Source: Anaerolineae bacterium
Lineage (GTDB): Bacteria; Chloroflexota; Anaerolineae; Aggregatilineales; Phototrophicaceae
Direction of reading: 5' to 3'
Length of the DNA: 64,000 nt
Assembly: GCA_022843745.1 (NCBI GenBank)
Contig: JALHNB010000004.1
Span: forward strand, 62,001-126,000
Every line of letters starts with the position of its first letter. Positions within the stretch are counted from its first letter, which is position 1. A program made the position numbers and the translations under genes. This document shows positions 27,105 through 35,188 of this stretch, piece after piece. Under the pieces are notes generated by a model that ran no database searches, was not told the origin of the DNA, and saw only the letters and a program-made list of their open reading frames with translations.

Positions 27105-27710
27105 ATGTCAGACGCAAATTATTCAATCACTGATGACCTGAAAGAAGCCCAGGCGATGGCAAACGGGCTGGAGTCCTATCTCCAGGGGAGTGAGCTTTAT
27201 GGCCGAGTCGGTGGCGGCGGAATTTTCAGCGGCGGTAAGATGCCCAGCCTTACCCTCGGCGCACTCATTATGCGGCTGCGACGGCTGCACCTGTTCCGTG
27301 ACCAGATGACTCCCGCGCAGCAGAGCCAACTGGACTCGATTGAGGAACAGCACGAAAACGCGCGGAAAGAATGGCGGACGCATTATGATAACTGGCTGCT
27401 CAAAGAGGCTAATTCGCGCCTGGATGCTATGAATCCATATTTTCAGGAAGTCCGCGATACACCGACAATGGCCGCTTTCGCCTATAAACCCGAAGCCCAG
27501 CGCCGTACCATCGTTCAGGAAATTCTGGACAAGATGGAGGAATTGGGAATCCGCAGCGCTGACCTGGATGCCAAAGCCCGCAAGATCGACAGCCGGTTAC
27601 GCGGTCTGGGTTTGCAGCCATCAGATTTTATCTGGGCTTCCGCGTTGCAGCCCGCCTATCCGCAAAAGGTCTATTGGTGGCTGTACAGCAAACCACGCCA
27701 AAATCTGTAA
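27105..27710 (+). CDS. Hypothetical helical protein, 201 aa
   Basis: Soluble and mostly helical with no signal or membrane segment. Charged heptad-like stretches (DSIEEQHENARKEWRTHYDNWLLKEANSRLD) suggest a coiled coil in the middle third; a Gly-rich segment GRVGGGGIFSGGK precedes it and the C terminus is aromatic-rich (QPAYPQKVYWWLYSK). No family is recognised with confidence. Its end overlaps the possible start of the following membrane glycosyltransferase gene. Confidence 0.6.
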   Translation: MSDANYSITDDLKEAQAMANGLESYLQGSELYGRVGGGGIFSGGKMPSLTLGALIMRLRRLHLFRDQMTPAQQSQLDSIEEQHENARKEWRTHYDNWLLKEANSRLDAMNPYFQEVRDTPTMAAFAYKPEAQRRTIVQEILDKMEELGIRSADLDAKARKIDSRLRGLGLQPSDFIWASALQPAYPQKVYWWLYSKPRQNL

Positions 27711-29601
27711 ACATCTTATCTGTGGCGGCGATCCTGCTGCTGGCTTTTTTGCTGACATCCTATCATCTGACACGCGAAAGCCTGTGGGATGATGAAGGCT
27801 ATACTATCTGGTTCGTTCACGACGATGCAAAGGCGCCCGAAGGCATTGTCCAGTCAGCTCAGTTTATCCGCAGCAGCCTGACTAATGTATTCGCGCGGGT
27901 GAGCGCCGATGTTCACCCACCTCTTTATTTTTTGACACTCGATGCCTGGGTGCTGTTGACAGGCGACTCGATTTACACCGTTCGACTGTTATCGACATTT
28001 TGTGGTTTGATCGCACTGGCAGCAACTTATGCCGTCGGCAAGCAGTTATTTGATCCACAAACAGCATTGATCGCTGTCGTCATCCTGGCGACGGCGAGTT
28101 TTTTTGTTTACTACACCCGCGAAGCTCGCATGTATACGCTTCTGATTGCGCTGTCGGCCTTGTCTATGTGGGCATATTTGCGCTTTCAACAGCAAGCGAC
28201 GATTTGGCGCATGGTCGTTTATGGCGCTGTCATGGCCGCGCTGCTGTACACCCATTACGTCGGTGCGCTCATTATTCTGACCCAGATTGTCCATTTTTTG
28301 ATTACGAATAAAAGGACCCATCGCCTTCCCCTACGCCGTTTGATTTTCCCCTATATCCTCGCTGCGATCCTCTATCTTCCCTGGCTTCCCGCGCTATTGC
28401 ATCAAATCCGCGCTCAAGGTGGCCCATCCGCGCTGCCTGTGCCAACCGATTGGGCGGCGATTTCCGCGCTGCTTTTGATTCTGACCAGCGGCAACTGGGG
28501 ATTATATGTCGCACCATTTGTGATCGGGAGCGCCCTTACAAAAATCCGCGAATACAAAAATGCGCTGATTTTGCTTGCTCTCTGGCTGCTGATAACCCCG
28601 CTGATTTTGCTGGCGGTCAACGCCTGGATACGCCCGATTTTTCAGATTCGTTACACGATTGCGATTTTACCTGCGTGGGCGCTGCTGATAGCCTATGGCT
28701 TGCGATTTAGCTTTCAGCGATCAGCGGTTAGCGGTCAGCAATACGCACGAAAAACATCGGGAATTTTCTCTGTGTCCTCTGTGCCTCTGTGGTTCAGATT
28801 TATTTTGCCAATTGCGCTCTTAATCTGGCTGGCCTACACCCAACTCGCCATGTACACCCAATTCTGGCCGGACAAACCGCGCTGGGAGGAGGCCGTTCAG
28901 CAGATGACCGCTATCCGCCAGCCGCTTGAGCCTGCGATCACGGCGATCTCCCCGCAGAGTCCCGCCGCCTATTATGATCGTCAGTATGGCATTCGGCAGG
29001 GAATCGCGCTGGATTTATCGTGGCGCTGGCAGGAAACGGTGGGCATCAATCGTTATGTCGAGCATGTCGCGGACTCGCCATCAGTTTGGGTGGTCATGCC
29101 CAGCAACGTCGTCAGCACCTGGGATACTATTGTGGGCTTATCAGGTGGTCGCCACGTCGGCTACCGTGACAGCGTGATGAATATGATTTTTTATCGTTTC
29201 GACGCGGGTGAAGGCGATAATCTGCATTTTCGTTTTGGCGATGATGTAGCCTATGATGGCGGAATTGGTCATCGACTGTATGCCCGTGCGGGAGAACCTT
29301 TTTGCTTCCACACAAGCCTGACAGCACTTAGGCCGCTCGAAAACGAAAAAATCGAATGGCAGTTGACACAGGGATACGGCACAGTACGCACCGCATTATC
29401 AACCGAAATCGGTCACACGCCGCCGGAGAGACGATCAATTTTTCACCCTGCATCGACATCCCGCCCAACAGTCCGGCGGGGCCACACCATCTGCGCATGA
29501 GTGTCACCGACAACGTACCGCTGCCATTGATCGAAAGCGAAAATTTATATTGGGGCGAACAGCTTGTGCTGGCCCAGGTCAGCGTCTCGGCAGGTGAGTA
29601 A
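27674..29601 (+). pseudogene. ArnT/PMT-like membrane glycosyltransferase, frameshifted near the 3' end
   Basis: The open frame runs 27674-29500 (608 residues; TTG or GTG start). It has an Asp/Glu motif ESLWDDEGYTIWF after the first helix, then about ten transmembrane helices and a soluble C-terminal part, typical of polyprenyl-phosphate-sugar transferases. At about 29415-29428 the sensible protein passes to another frame: the open frame turns into Arg/Pro/Thr-rich nonsense, whereas the +2 frame continues AGETINFSPCIDIPPNSPAGPHHLRMSV...LYWGEQLVLAQVSV to 29601. One missing base in the CCGCCGG run explains this; it may be a sequencing error or a true mutation removing the last 60 or so residues. 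Short repeats at 28712-28795 are embedded in frame. Confidence 0.72.
28712..28795. repeat. Heptamer array plus CTCTGTG repeat inside a glycosyltransferase gene
   Basis: Four 7-mers TTTCAGC, GATCAGC, GGTTAGC, GGTCAGC occupy 28712-28739. Some 28 bases later a second repeat type, TCTGTGTCCTCTGTGCC and TCTGTGG, spans about 28768-28792. Together they code the loop RSAVSGQQYARKTSGIFSVSSVPLW between two membrane helices without breaking the frame. Confidence 0.75.
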
Positions 29602-29679
29602 GATGTTTCAGAGAAATTTCTCTATCTGGCAAGTTTTAAATGTCCCTTTTGTTGATTCATCCTCAGCGCTATATGCGTT

Positions 29680-29730
29680 TTTCTCCCCCTTTCTCCATGC
29701 AATGGGGAAAGGTGGTTGGGGGGATAGGGG
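29680..29730. repeat. C/G-rich palindromic repeat before a glycosyltransferase gene
   Basis: CCTTTCTCCATG/CAATGGGGAAAGG is a near-palindrome with flanking CCCC and GGGG runs, akin to 21602-21660. Its right end (GGGGGGATAGGGG) directly abuts the TTG start at 29731 and may serve as the ribosome site. Confidence 0.65.
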
Positions 29731-30879
29731 TTGAATTATTATCCTGATCTTACCCGGCGGCAGTTCCGCTTCGGACTATTAGCAACCTACGCTTTGCACC
29801 TGCTCGTTTTAGGCCTGTTCATTTTCAGCGTGATTCCCCAAGTTTATCACCCGGCGGATCGACTGTTCTGGCTGCATCAGGGCGGCGATAATGTCGGTTA
29901 CTTCGAACTGGCGCGTGGCATCTTGAACGGCGATGTACCACCTAGCAAATATCCGTTGGGCTACCCTCTGCTCCTGATCCCCTTCATGGCGATTTTGCGC
30001 CCGCCCTTTCAGGAAGATTTGTTAGAGCCTGTTTCAGCCTTCTGGGGACTGGTCATGTTCCCCATCGGTCAGCTTTTGTTGGCTTACATCGCACGCCAAA
30101 TGACCGGGAGACGTTGGCTATCCCTCCTGAGCGTCTTCATCTGGACGGCGCTCCCGCTGGTGATTTACGGCCTGATCCGTATCGTTTCATCGCCTGAAGC
30201 TGCCGAAATCGGCGCATCTCATTTGATGTGGGCGCAAATGCTCTCCGATGGCCCATCCGCGCTAGTGACTCTGATGATTCTCGCGGTATTTCTCGCGCGT
30301 CACGAGGGCGATATACGCTGGTCTATTTTACTCGGCGTGCTGTGCGGCTTTTTGATGCTCATCCGCCTGACAGGCGCACTCACAGTCGTCGCCCTGATCG
30401 CTGTCATGCTCTACCAACGACGTTGGCGCGATACGGCTGTCATCGCGATTACGGCGTTGATTATTTTTTCGCCGCAGATGATCTATAACGCGCATTTTTT
30501 CGGCAGTTCCCTCACCAGCGGGTATCAGGTCTTAGACCAAATTCCGCCGCAAGGGTTATTCAGCATTAGCTATCTTCTGGAAACATTAGCGGAAGCGTGG
30601 GCGCGAATCGGGATTTTATTACCGATTGCAGCAATCATCAGCTTCATTTCCGGGGCAGTCGGACTGTGGTTTTTGCTGCGGCATCATCGTGCGGGTGCGC
30701 TGGTCATCGGCTTATCGACAGCGCTCACGATTGGCCTCTACAGCATCTATTATTATTCATGGACAGGCAGCCTGACACGGTTTATGATTCCCATTTACCC
30801 CTTGCTGGCGATCATTGCGGCAGGAGTGATCGGCTGGCTGGCTGCGAGGTTTGAAAATGCGCCTGTTCGTAGCGATTGA
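29731..30879 (+). CDS. Multi-spanning membrane glycosyltransferase-like protein
   Basis: 382 residues with about nine transmembrane helices. The first extracytoplasmic loop, LHQGGDNVGYFELARGILNGDVPPSKYPLGYPLLLIPF, has the Asp-Asn and GYPLL pattern of ArnT/GT39-like transferases. The soluble C-terminal domain found in the neighbours is missing, so it is a short member. The TTG start touches a repeat and is uncertain; the RNA-ligase-like phosphodiesterase gene overlaps its end by 23 bases. Same operon direction as the preceding transferase. Confidence 0.7.
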   Translation: MNYYPDLTRRQFRFGLLATYALHLLVLGLFIFSVIPQVYHPADRLFWLHQGGDNVGYFELARGILNGDVPPSKYPLGYPLLLIPFMAILRPPFQEDLLEPVSAFWGLVMFPIGQLLLAYIARQMTGRRWLSLLSVFIWTALPLVIYGLIRIVSSPEAAEIGASHLMWAQMLSDGPSALVTLMILAVFLARHEGDIRWSILLGVLCGFLMLIRLTGALTVVALIAVMLYQRRWRDTAVIAITALIIFSPQMIYNAHFFGSSLTSGYQVLDQIPPQGLFSISYLLETLAEAWARIGILLPIAAIISFISGAVGLWFLLRHHRAGALVIGLSTALTIGLYSIYYYSWTGSLTRFMIPIYPLLAIIAAGVIGWLAARFENAPVRSD

Positions 30880-31396
30880 TTTTCCCGATGAGATTAAAGA
30901 CCGGGTTAGCGCGTTGAAAGCGGAAATTCCAACGGCGCGTTGGGTCAGCCGCGATCAGATGCACCTGACTCTGTTTTTCATTGGTGAAACCGAGCGAATC
31001 GAGGCCGTCAAAGGTGCGCTGGCAGAAGTCAAATCCGCACCGTTTGATCTCACACTTTCCGGCGTTGGGCGTTTCCCACCCGGAGATCGAAAGCCACCGC
31101 GCGTCATCTGGGTTGGTATCAATCCGCAGCCCGCGCTCAACAATTTGCAAGCCAGCGTGACGGCAGCGCTGACGACTATAGGCTTCCAGCCTGAAGAACG
31201 CCCCTTCAGCCCACACCTGACGCTGGCACGTCTGAAAACCGAGCGACAATCACCGGAAACCGCGCAATTTCTGGACGCGCACCAATCATTCCAGACTCAA
31301 CCGATTTCAATTTCGTCGTTTACGCTCTATTCCAGCGCCCTTTCCGCCAGCGGCCCACACTATACGCATGAAGCCGTTTATCCACTTTTAGGGTAA
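30857..31396 (+). CDS. thpR: RNA 2',3'-cyclic phosphodiesterase (ThpR/LigT)
   Basis: 179 residues of the 2H phosphoesterase superfamily, which opens 2',3'-cyclic phosphates at RNA ends. The two catalytic HxTx motifs are HLTL at residues 36-39 and 120-123, the second in FSPHLTLARLK. MRLFVAIDFPDEI is the usual N terminus. The ATG at 30857 is preferred to TTG at 30851 because GAGG lies 7 bases before it. It overlaps the upstream transferase gene. Real RNA substrates of the family are uncertain. Confidence 0.9.
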   Translation: MRLFVAIDFPDEIKDRVSALKAEIPTARWVSRDQMHLTLFFIGETERIEAVKGALAEVKSAPFDLTLSGVGRFPPGDRKPPRVIWVGINPQPALNNLQASVTAALTTIGFQPEERPFSPHLTLARLKTERQSPETAQFLDAHQSFQTQPISISSFTLYSSALSASGPHYTHEAVYPLLG

Positions 31397-31491
31397 ATTT
31401 TAGCTTACTGATTAGGGCAAATTTTAGGCCAGCGTTCGGTGCTTCCCGGTACAACTGTAGAATGGTTAACCGTTTCATAGTGGAGAAACGC

Positions 31492-32325
31492 ATGTCGATT
31501 TTCTCAAAGAACGCTCTTTTAAAGCTCATGGGTGCGGCGTTGGTCGGGACAGCGATTTATGCCACGCGCATCGAACCAGGATGGCTGCGCGTGAAATATG
31601 TTCCTCTTAAGCTGTCCCGGCTGCCAAAAGCTTTTCACGATTACCGGATTGTCCAGATCAGCGATATTCACATGGGCGGCTGGATGACGCGCGAACGTTT
31701 GTGGGAGGCGGTAGACCTGATTAACCTGCTGCGCCCCGACGCGGTAGCCATTACCGGCGATTTTGTCGAACGCCGATCCCATTCACTCATGGACGATTTG
31801 ATCCTGCCGTTAAGCGCCTTAAAGCCATCGGATTTGACCGTTGCAGTGATGGGTAATCACGATTATTCGTTTAACGTGGGCGCGATTCGGCGCGTACTGC
31901 AAGCGGCAAATATCCTTGAACTGCGCAACAGCGTTCATACGCTCAAGCGTGGCGATGCAGCCCTGCATCTCGCGGGTGTCGATGATATAGCGCGACATCG
32001 CGACTGTATGGACGCTGTGCTTGACAACCTGCCTAATGACGGCACAGCTATTTTACTGGCACACGAGCCGGATTTTGCCGATGTCAGCGCGGCAACTGGG
32101 CGCTTTGATTTGCAGATTTCCGGTCACACACATGGTGGTCAAATTCGCCTGCCGCTGCTGGGGACTCCCTTGCTGCCATCCTACGGCAAACGCTATCCGG
32201 CAGGGCGCTATCAAATCGGCAATATGATTCAATACACTAATCAGGGCCTCGGCATGATCCGGCCTTATGTTCGCTTCATGGCACGTCCCGAAATCACCGT
32301 TTTTATACTGGAAGCGACTCGATGA
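31492..32325 (+). CDS. Membrane-anchored calcineurin-like metallophosphoesterase
   Basis: 277 residues. An N-terminal hydrophobic segment (LLKLMGAALVGTAIYAT) likely anchors it. The dimetal motifs are in order: QISDIHMGGW, ITGDFVE, VMGNHDYSF, LLAHEPDFAD and SGHTHGGQIRLP, matching the YkuE/YaeI group of phosphoesterases, some of which act on phospholipid intermediates. ATG chosen because GGAG lies 6 bases before it; an upstream in-frame ATG adds 10 residues without a site. Its stop overlaps the Nudix gene by 4 bases (ATGA). Confidence 0.87.
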   Translation: MSIFSKNALLKLMGAALVGTAIYATRIEPGWLRVKYVPLKLSRLPKAFHDYRIVQISDIHMGGWMTRERLWEAVDLINLLRPDAVAITGDFVERRSHSLMDDLILPLSALKPSDLTVAVMGNHDYSFNVGAIRRVLQAANILELRNSVHTLKRGDAALHLAGVDDIARHRDCMDAVLDNLPNDGTAILLAHEPDFADVSAATGRFDLQISGHTHGGQIRLPLLGTPLLPSYGKRYPAGRYQIGNMIQYTNQGLGMIRPYVRFMARPEITVFILEATR

Positions 32326-32867
32326 CCAAGAAATGGCGTATTCTCGATTCCGAAATGGCACTCAAAAACCGCTGGATTTCCCTCCGGCGTGACACCTGCG
32401 AACTGCCCAACGGCAGAGTGATAGACGATTATTTTGTGCTGGAAGAAAATGATGTCGGCTGCGTGTTCGCGCTGACCCCAGATCGCAAACTCATCATGGT
32501 CGAGCAGTATAAACATGCTATCCAGGAGATGTGCCTGGAAGTCCCGGCGGGCTTTTTCGAAAATCGAGTGGGCGACCCGCTGGAAGAATCGCGCCGCGAG
32601 TTCCGCGAAGAAACGGGCTACGATGCTGATAAATACCACTACCTCGGCAAACTTTCGCAAAGCCCCACACGCATGACCAATTATTTTCACCTGTTCGTGG
32701 CGGAAAATGCTTATCCGGCAGGTGCGCAGAATTTCGACCCCAACGAGGACATCACCGTGCGCCTGCTGCCGCTGGACGAGGTTTTCGCGATGATCGCTTC
32801 CGGCGAAATCAATTCCGTCTCGACTGTCGCCTGCATCTATCGAGCCGTGAGCTTTCTCAAATTATGA
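32322..32867 (+). CDS. Nudix hydrolase (ADP-ribose pyrophosphatase-like)
   Basis: 181 residues. The Nudix helix is recognisable as PLEESRREFREETGY, and the preceding EVPAGFFENRVGD aligns with the family's EVPAGK-type lead of ADP-sugar pyrophosphatases. The first half of the box is one residue long and lacks the usual first Glu. VEQYKHAI and LYxSPTRM-like (LSQSPTRMTNYFHLF) also fit the ADP-ribose branch. Cleaves nucleoside diphosphates linked to another group, using Mg or Mn. It sits between two ATGA overlaps in a three-gene operon. Confidence 0.83.
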   Translation: MTKKWRILDSEMALKNRWISLRRDTCELPNGRVIDDYFVLEENDVGCVFALTPDRKLIMVEQYKHAIQEMCLEVPAGFFENRVGDPLEESRREFREETGYDADKYHYLGKLSQSPTRMTNYFHLFVAENAYPAGAQNFDPNEDITVRLLPLDEVFAMIASGEINSVSTVACIYRAVSFLKL

Positions 32868-33655
32868 CCGACCAGAACGTATTTCAGCACCATCTCCCCC
32901 AATCGCTCAAAAACATCATTGGCGATGCGACCTGGGAGCGCACTTTTGAAGGCTATTCTGGCACGCATGTGTTTCGTCTGAGCAGCGGTAACTATCTAAA
33001 AATCGCGCCAATGGATTTTTATAATAGCCTGCTGCCGGAAAAAGAGCGTCTGGTGTGGCTGCAAGGCAAACTGCCCGTGCCGCAGGTATTGGGCTTTGAC
33101 CACGACAGCAGACATCATTATTTGCTGATTTCGGAAATGTCCGGTGTCCCCACGCATGACCGCCAATTTGAGAATCAGCAGGATGGCCTGATTTCTGCGT
33201 TGGCGGCTGGCCTGCGGATGATGCACAGCGTCGATATTCGCGATTGTCCATTTGACCAACGCCTGCAAGTGACGATCAAGGAAGCGCGACGACGATTGGA
33301 AAATAAATGGGTCGATGCCGAGGATTTTGACGACGAGCGCCAGGGGCGAACGGCGCAGAGTGCCTTTGATCAACTCTTGCGGACGCGCCCCAAAACCGAA
33401 GACGTGGTTTTCACACACGGCGATTACTGCCTGCCCAATGTTTTTATCGACCCGCAAACGTGGGCGGTCACAGGTTTTATTGATTGGGGACGCGCCGGAA
33501 TCGCGGATCGTTATCAGGATTTGGCGTTGGCAGCCCGCAGCCTGGTTTATAACTTTGGGGATGCCGGGGTCGAGCAGTTATTTAAGCAATATGGCCTCGA
33601 CACGATTGACCATGACAAAATCGCCTATTACAAGCTGCTCGACGAATTTTTTTAA
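32864..33655 (+). CDS. APH(3')-like aminoglycoside phosphotransferase family kinase
   Basis: 263 residues with an antibiotic-kinase fold. VVFTHGDYCLPNVFID holds the catalytic Asp and Mg-binding Asn; GFIDWGRAGIADRYQDLALAARSL holds the metal-binding Asp; and the C-terminal YKLLDEFF is exactly the ending typical of APH(3') enzymes. The N-terminal lobe has LSSGNYLKIAP for ATP binding. Similarity is closer to true APH(3') than to generic choline/fructosamine kinases, yet the operon (phosphoesterase, Nudix) suggests housekeeping rather than a resistance cassette. Whether it confers kanamycin-type resistance cannot be told from sequence. Confidence 0.82.
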   Translation: MTDQNVFQHHLPQSLKNIIGDATWERTFEGYSGTHVFRLSSGNYLKIAPMDFYNSLLPEKERLVWLQGKLPVPQVLGFDHDSRHHYLLISEMSGVPTHDRQFENQQDGLISALAAGLRMMHSVDIRDCPFDQRLQVTIKEARRRLENKWVDAEDFDDERQGRTAQSAFDQLLRTRPKTEDVVFTHGDYCLPNVFIDPQTWAVTGFIDWGRAGIADRYQDLALAARSLVYNFGDAGVEQLFKQYGLDTIDHDKIAYYKLLDEFF

Positions 33656-33665
33656 TCGCGCCGCC

Positions 33666-33719
33666 GATGGCAGGCTGCGCAGTGTAAGTCATTAATCCCC
33701 GATAGCAGGCTGCTTAGTG
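33666..33719. repeat. Diverged tandem duplication at the 3' end of the FAD gene
   Basis: GATGGCAGGCTGCGCAGTG (33666-33684) and GATAGCAGGCTGCTTAGTG (33701-33719) match at 16 of 19 positions, 35 bp apart. The second copy is the coding end of the minus-strand FAD gene, the first lies just beyond its stop. Confidence 0.6.
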
Positions 33720-35113
33720 CGCGTTTTATAGCTCTGTACAGGCGCGTTGAGCGGACTGTCCTTTTCGAATCCCAATAGATGGTAGCGCAGCACCGTAGAC
33801 AAAATTCGTGGGCTGAGGAGTGCGGTTGGCGGGCGGGAAAGATTCATCACCTTCATAAACGTGAGCGTGGCGTGGTTATCGTAAGGCAAAATCGTCAGTA
33901 CGTGGTCAATGTACTGCTGAATGAAGCGCACAAATTTCCCCGGACGCTCGCCCTCCGTCGCCGGATAACGCAAATCCTCGCCTGTCGCCATCAACCACGC
34001 ATTTTCCGCCACTTTCGGGAGACGCTTCTGGAACTGGCTGCTCAATCCGGTCAGATCGCGTGCGCCGCGCTGCTTCAACATCGTGTCGAGTTCACGGGCT
34101 TCCAACGCCGCGACGGTCATACCCTGCCCATAAACCGGATTAAACGAGCAAAAAGCATCACCCATGACGACAAAACGCTCTGGAAAACGTGTCAGCCGTT
34201 CATAATGTCGCCAACGATTTTCGGTGCGGCGGTAGCCATAAATGGACGAAATCGGCGTGGCATTTTTGATGGCCTCATAAAGCGTGGGCGACGAAAGGCT
34301 GTGGGCAAATTCCAAAAATCCTTCTTCGTCAGTTGGTGGATAATCCTTGCTCATCCCCACCAGTGTTGCGATCCAGCGGTTGCCCTCGACCTGAAAAATC
34401 CCGCCGCCCCGTAAAATACCCTCATTGGGCCGCGTGAGCAGGGTCAACGATTTCCAATCATAAGCAAAATCGGCAGGGGGTTCATACCAGCGCGTCGCAT
34501 AACCCAGATAGGCATTAATCACCGTTTGCTCTGGCGCCTCATAACCGATCTGCTGCAACCATTCTGGCGTTTTCGATTCCCGTCCGCTGGCATCGACAAT
34601 CAAATCGCCGTGCAGCGTTTGCGTCGATTTATCCTCGCGTGACTGAAGATTGACCCCGATGATAGTCTGGCGATCAGCGCTGGCGATCAGCGATTGAACA
34701 TCCGTATGCGTCAAAAAATGGACATTTTTGAGAGCCGTTACATACTGCCGCACATGCCATTCCAGCCGGATGCGCGTCACAATATTCGACTCAAAGCCAC
34801 TTTCGAAACGTTTGACCCACCCGCCCGGTGTCAGCGAGGCCGTGTCGCGCCCCCAGACTATTCGCGGCGCACCCATTTCGATAAAATCCTCCGCGAGGCC
34901 AGGGAATAAGTCTTCCATAATCTTCTGCCCCTGCGCCAGCAAAGCGTGAATATGCCGCGCCTGTGGCACACCATTTCGAAAATCCGGTTCTTCAGGCAGG
35001 CTATCGCGATCAATCAGCGTTACACGGTCAAAATGTTCGCTCAGAATACGCGCGGCAAGCAGACCTGCCATACTCGCGCCAATGATAATCGCATGAGATT
35101 CAGATGTAGACAT
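33692..35113 (-). CDS. FAD-dependent oxidoreductase / monooxygenase-like
   Basis: 473 residues. The Rossmann dinucleotide-binding site is AIIIGASMAGLLAARILSEHF; DLIVDASGRESKTPEWL is the second conserved motif of this group; MGDAFCSFNPVYGQGMTVAALEA is the FAD-binding GD motif. It resembles 2-polyprenylphenol hydroxylase / geranylgeranyl-reductase / halogenase-like flavoproteins. No membrane anchor. Substrate unknown; the adjacent genes are regulatory (kinase operon on the same strand), which gives no metabolic hint. An alternative is a tetracycline-modifying-type enzyme, but no feature supports that specifically. Confidence 0.78.
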   Translation of the reverse strand: MSTSESHAIIIGASMAGLLAARILSEHFDRVTLIDRDSLPEEPDFRNGVPQARHIHALLAQGQKIMEDLFPGLAEDFIEMGAPRIVWGRDTASLTPGGWVKRFESGFESNIVTRIRLEWHVRQYVTALKNVHFLTHTDVQSLIASADRQTIIGVNLQSREDKSTQTLHGDLIVDASGRESKTPEWLQQIGYEAPEQTVINAYLGYATRWYEPPADFAYDWKSLTLLTRPNEGILRGGGIFQVEGNRWIATLVGMSKDYPPTDEEGFLEFAHSLSSPTLYEAIKNATPISSIYGYRRTENRWRHYERLTRFPERFVVMGDAFCSFNPVYGQGMTVAALEARELDTMLKQRGARDLTGLSSQFQKRLPKVAENAWLMATGEDLRYPATEGERPGKFVRFIQQYIDHVLTILPYDNHATLTFMKVMNLSRPPTALLSPRILSTVLRYHLLGFEKDSPLNAPVQSYKTRTKQPAIGD

Positions 35114-35188
35114 TGAAATAATCCTAGGCTAGTGGCAAGTTCGTTATAGAGTACGTGGATCGCTGAGGATACAGATTGTTCAGGGTGA

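Noticed and set aside
33692-35113. Flavin halogenase
   Set aside because: The halogenase WxWxIP motif is absent; the general FAD motifs fit many monooxygenases and reductases.
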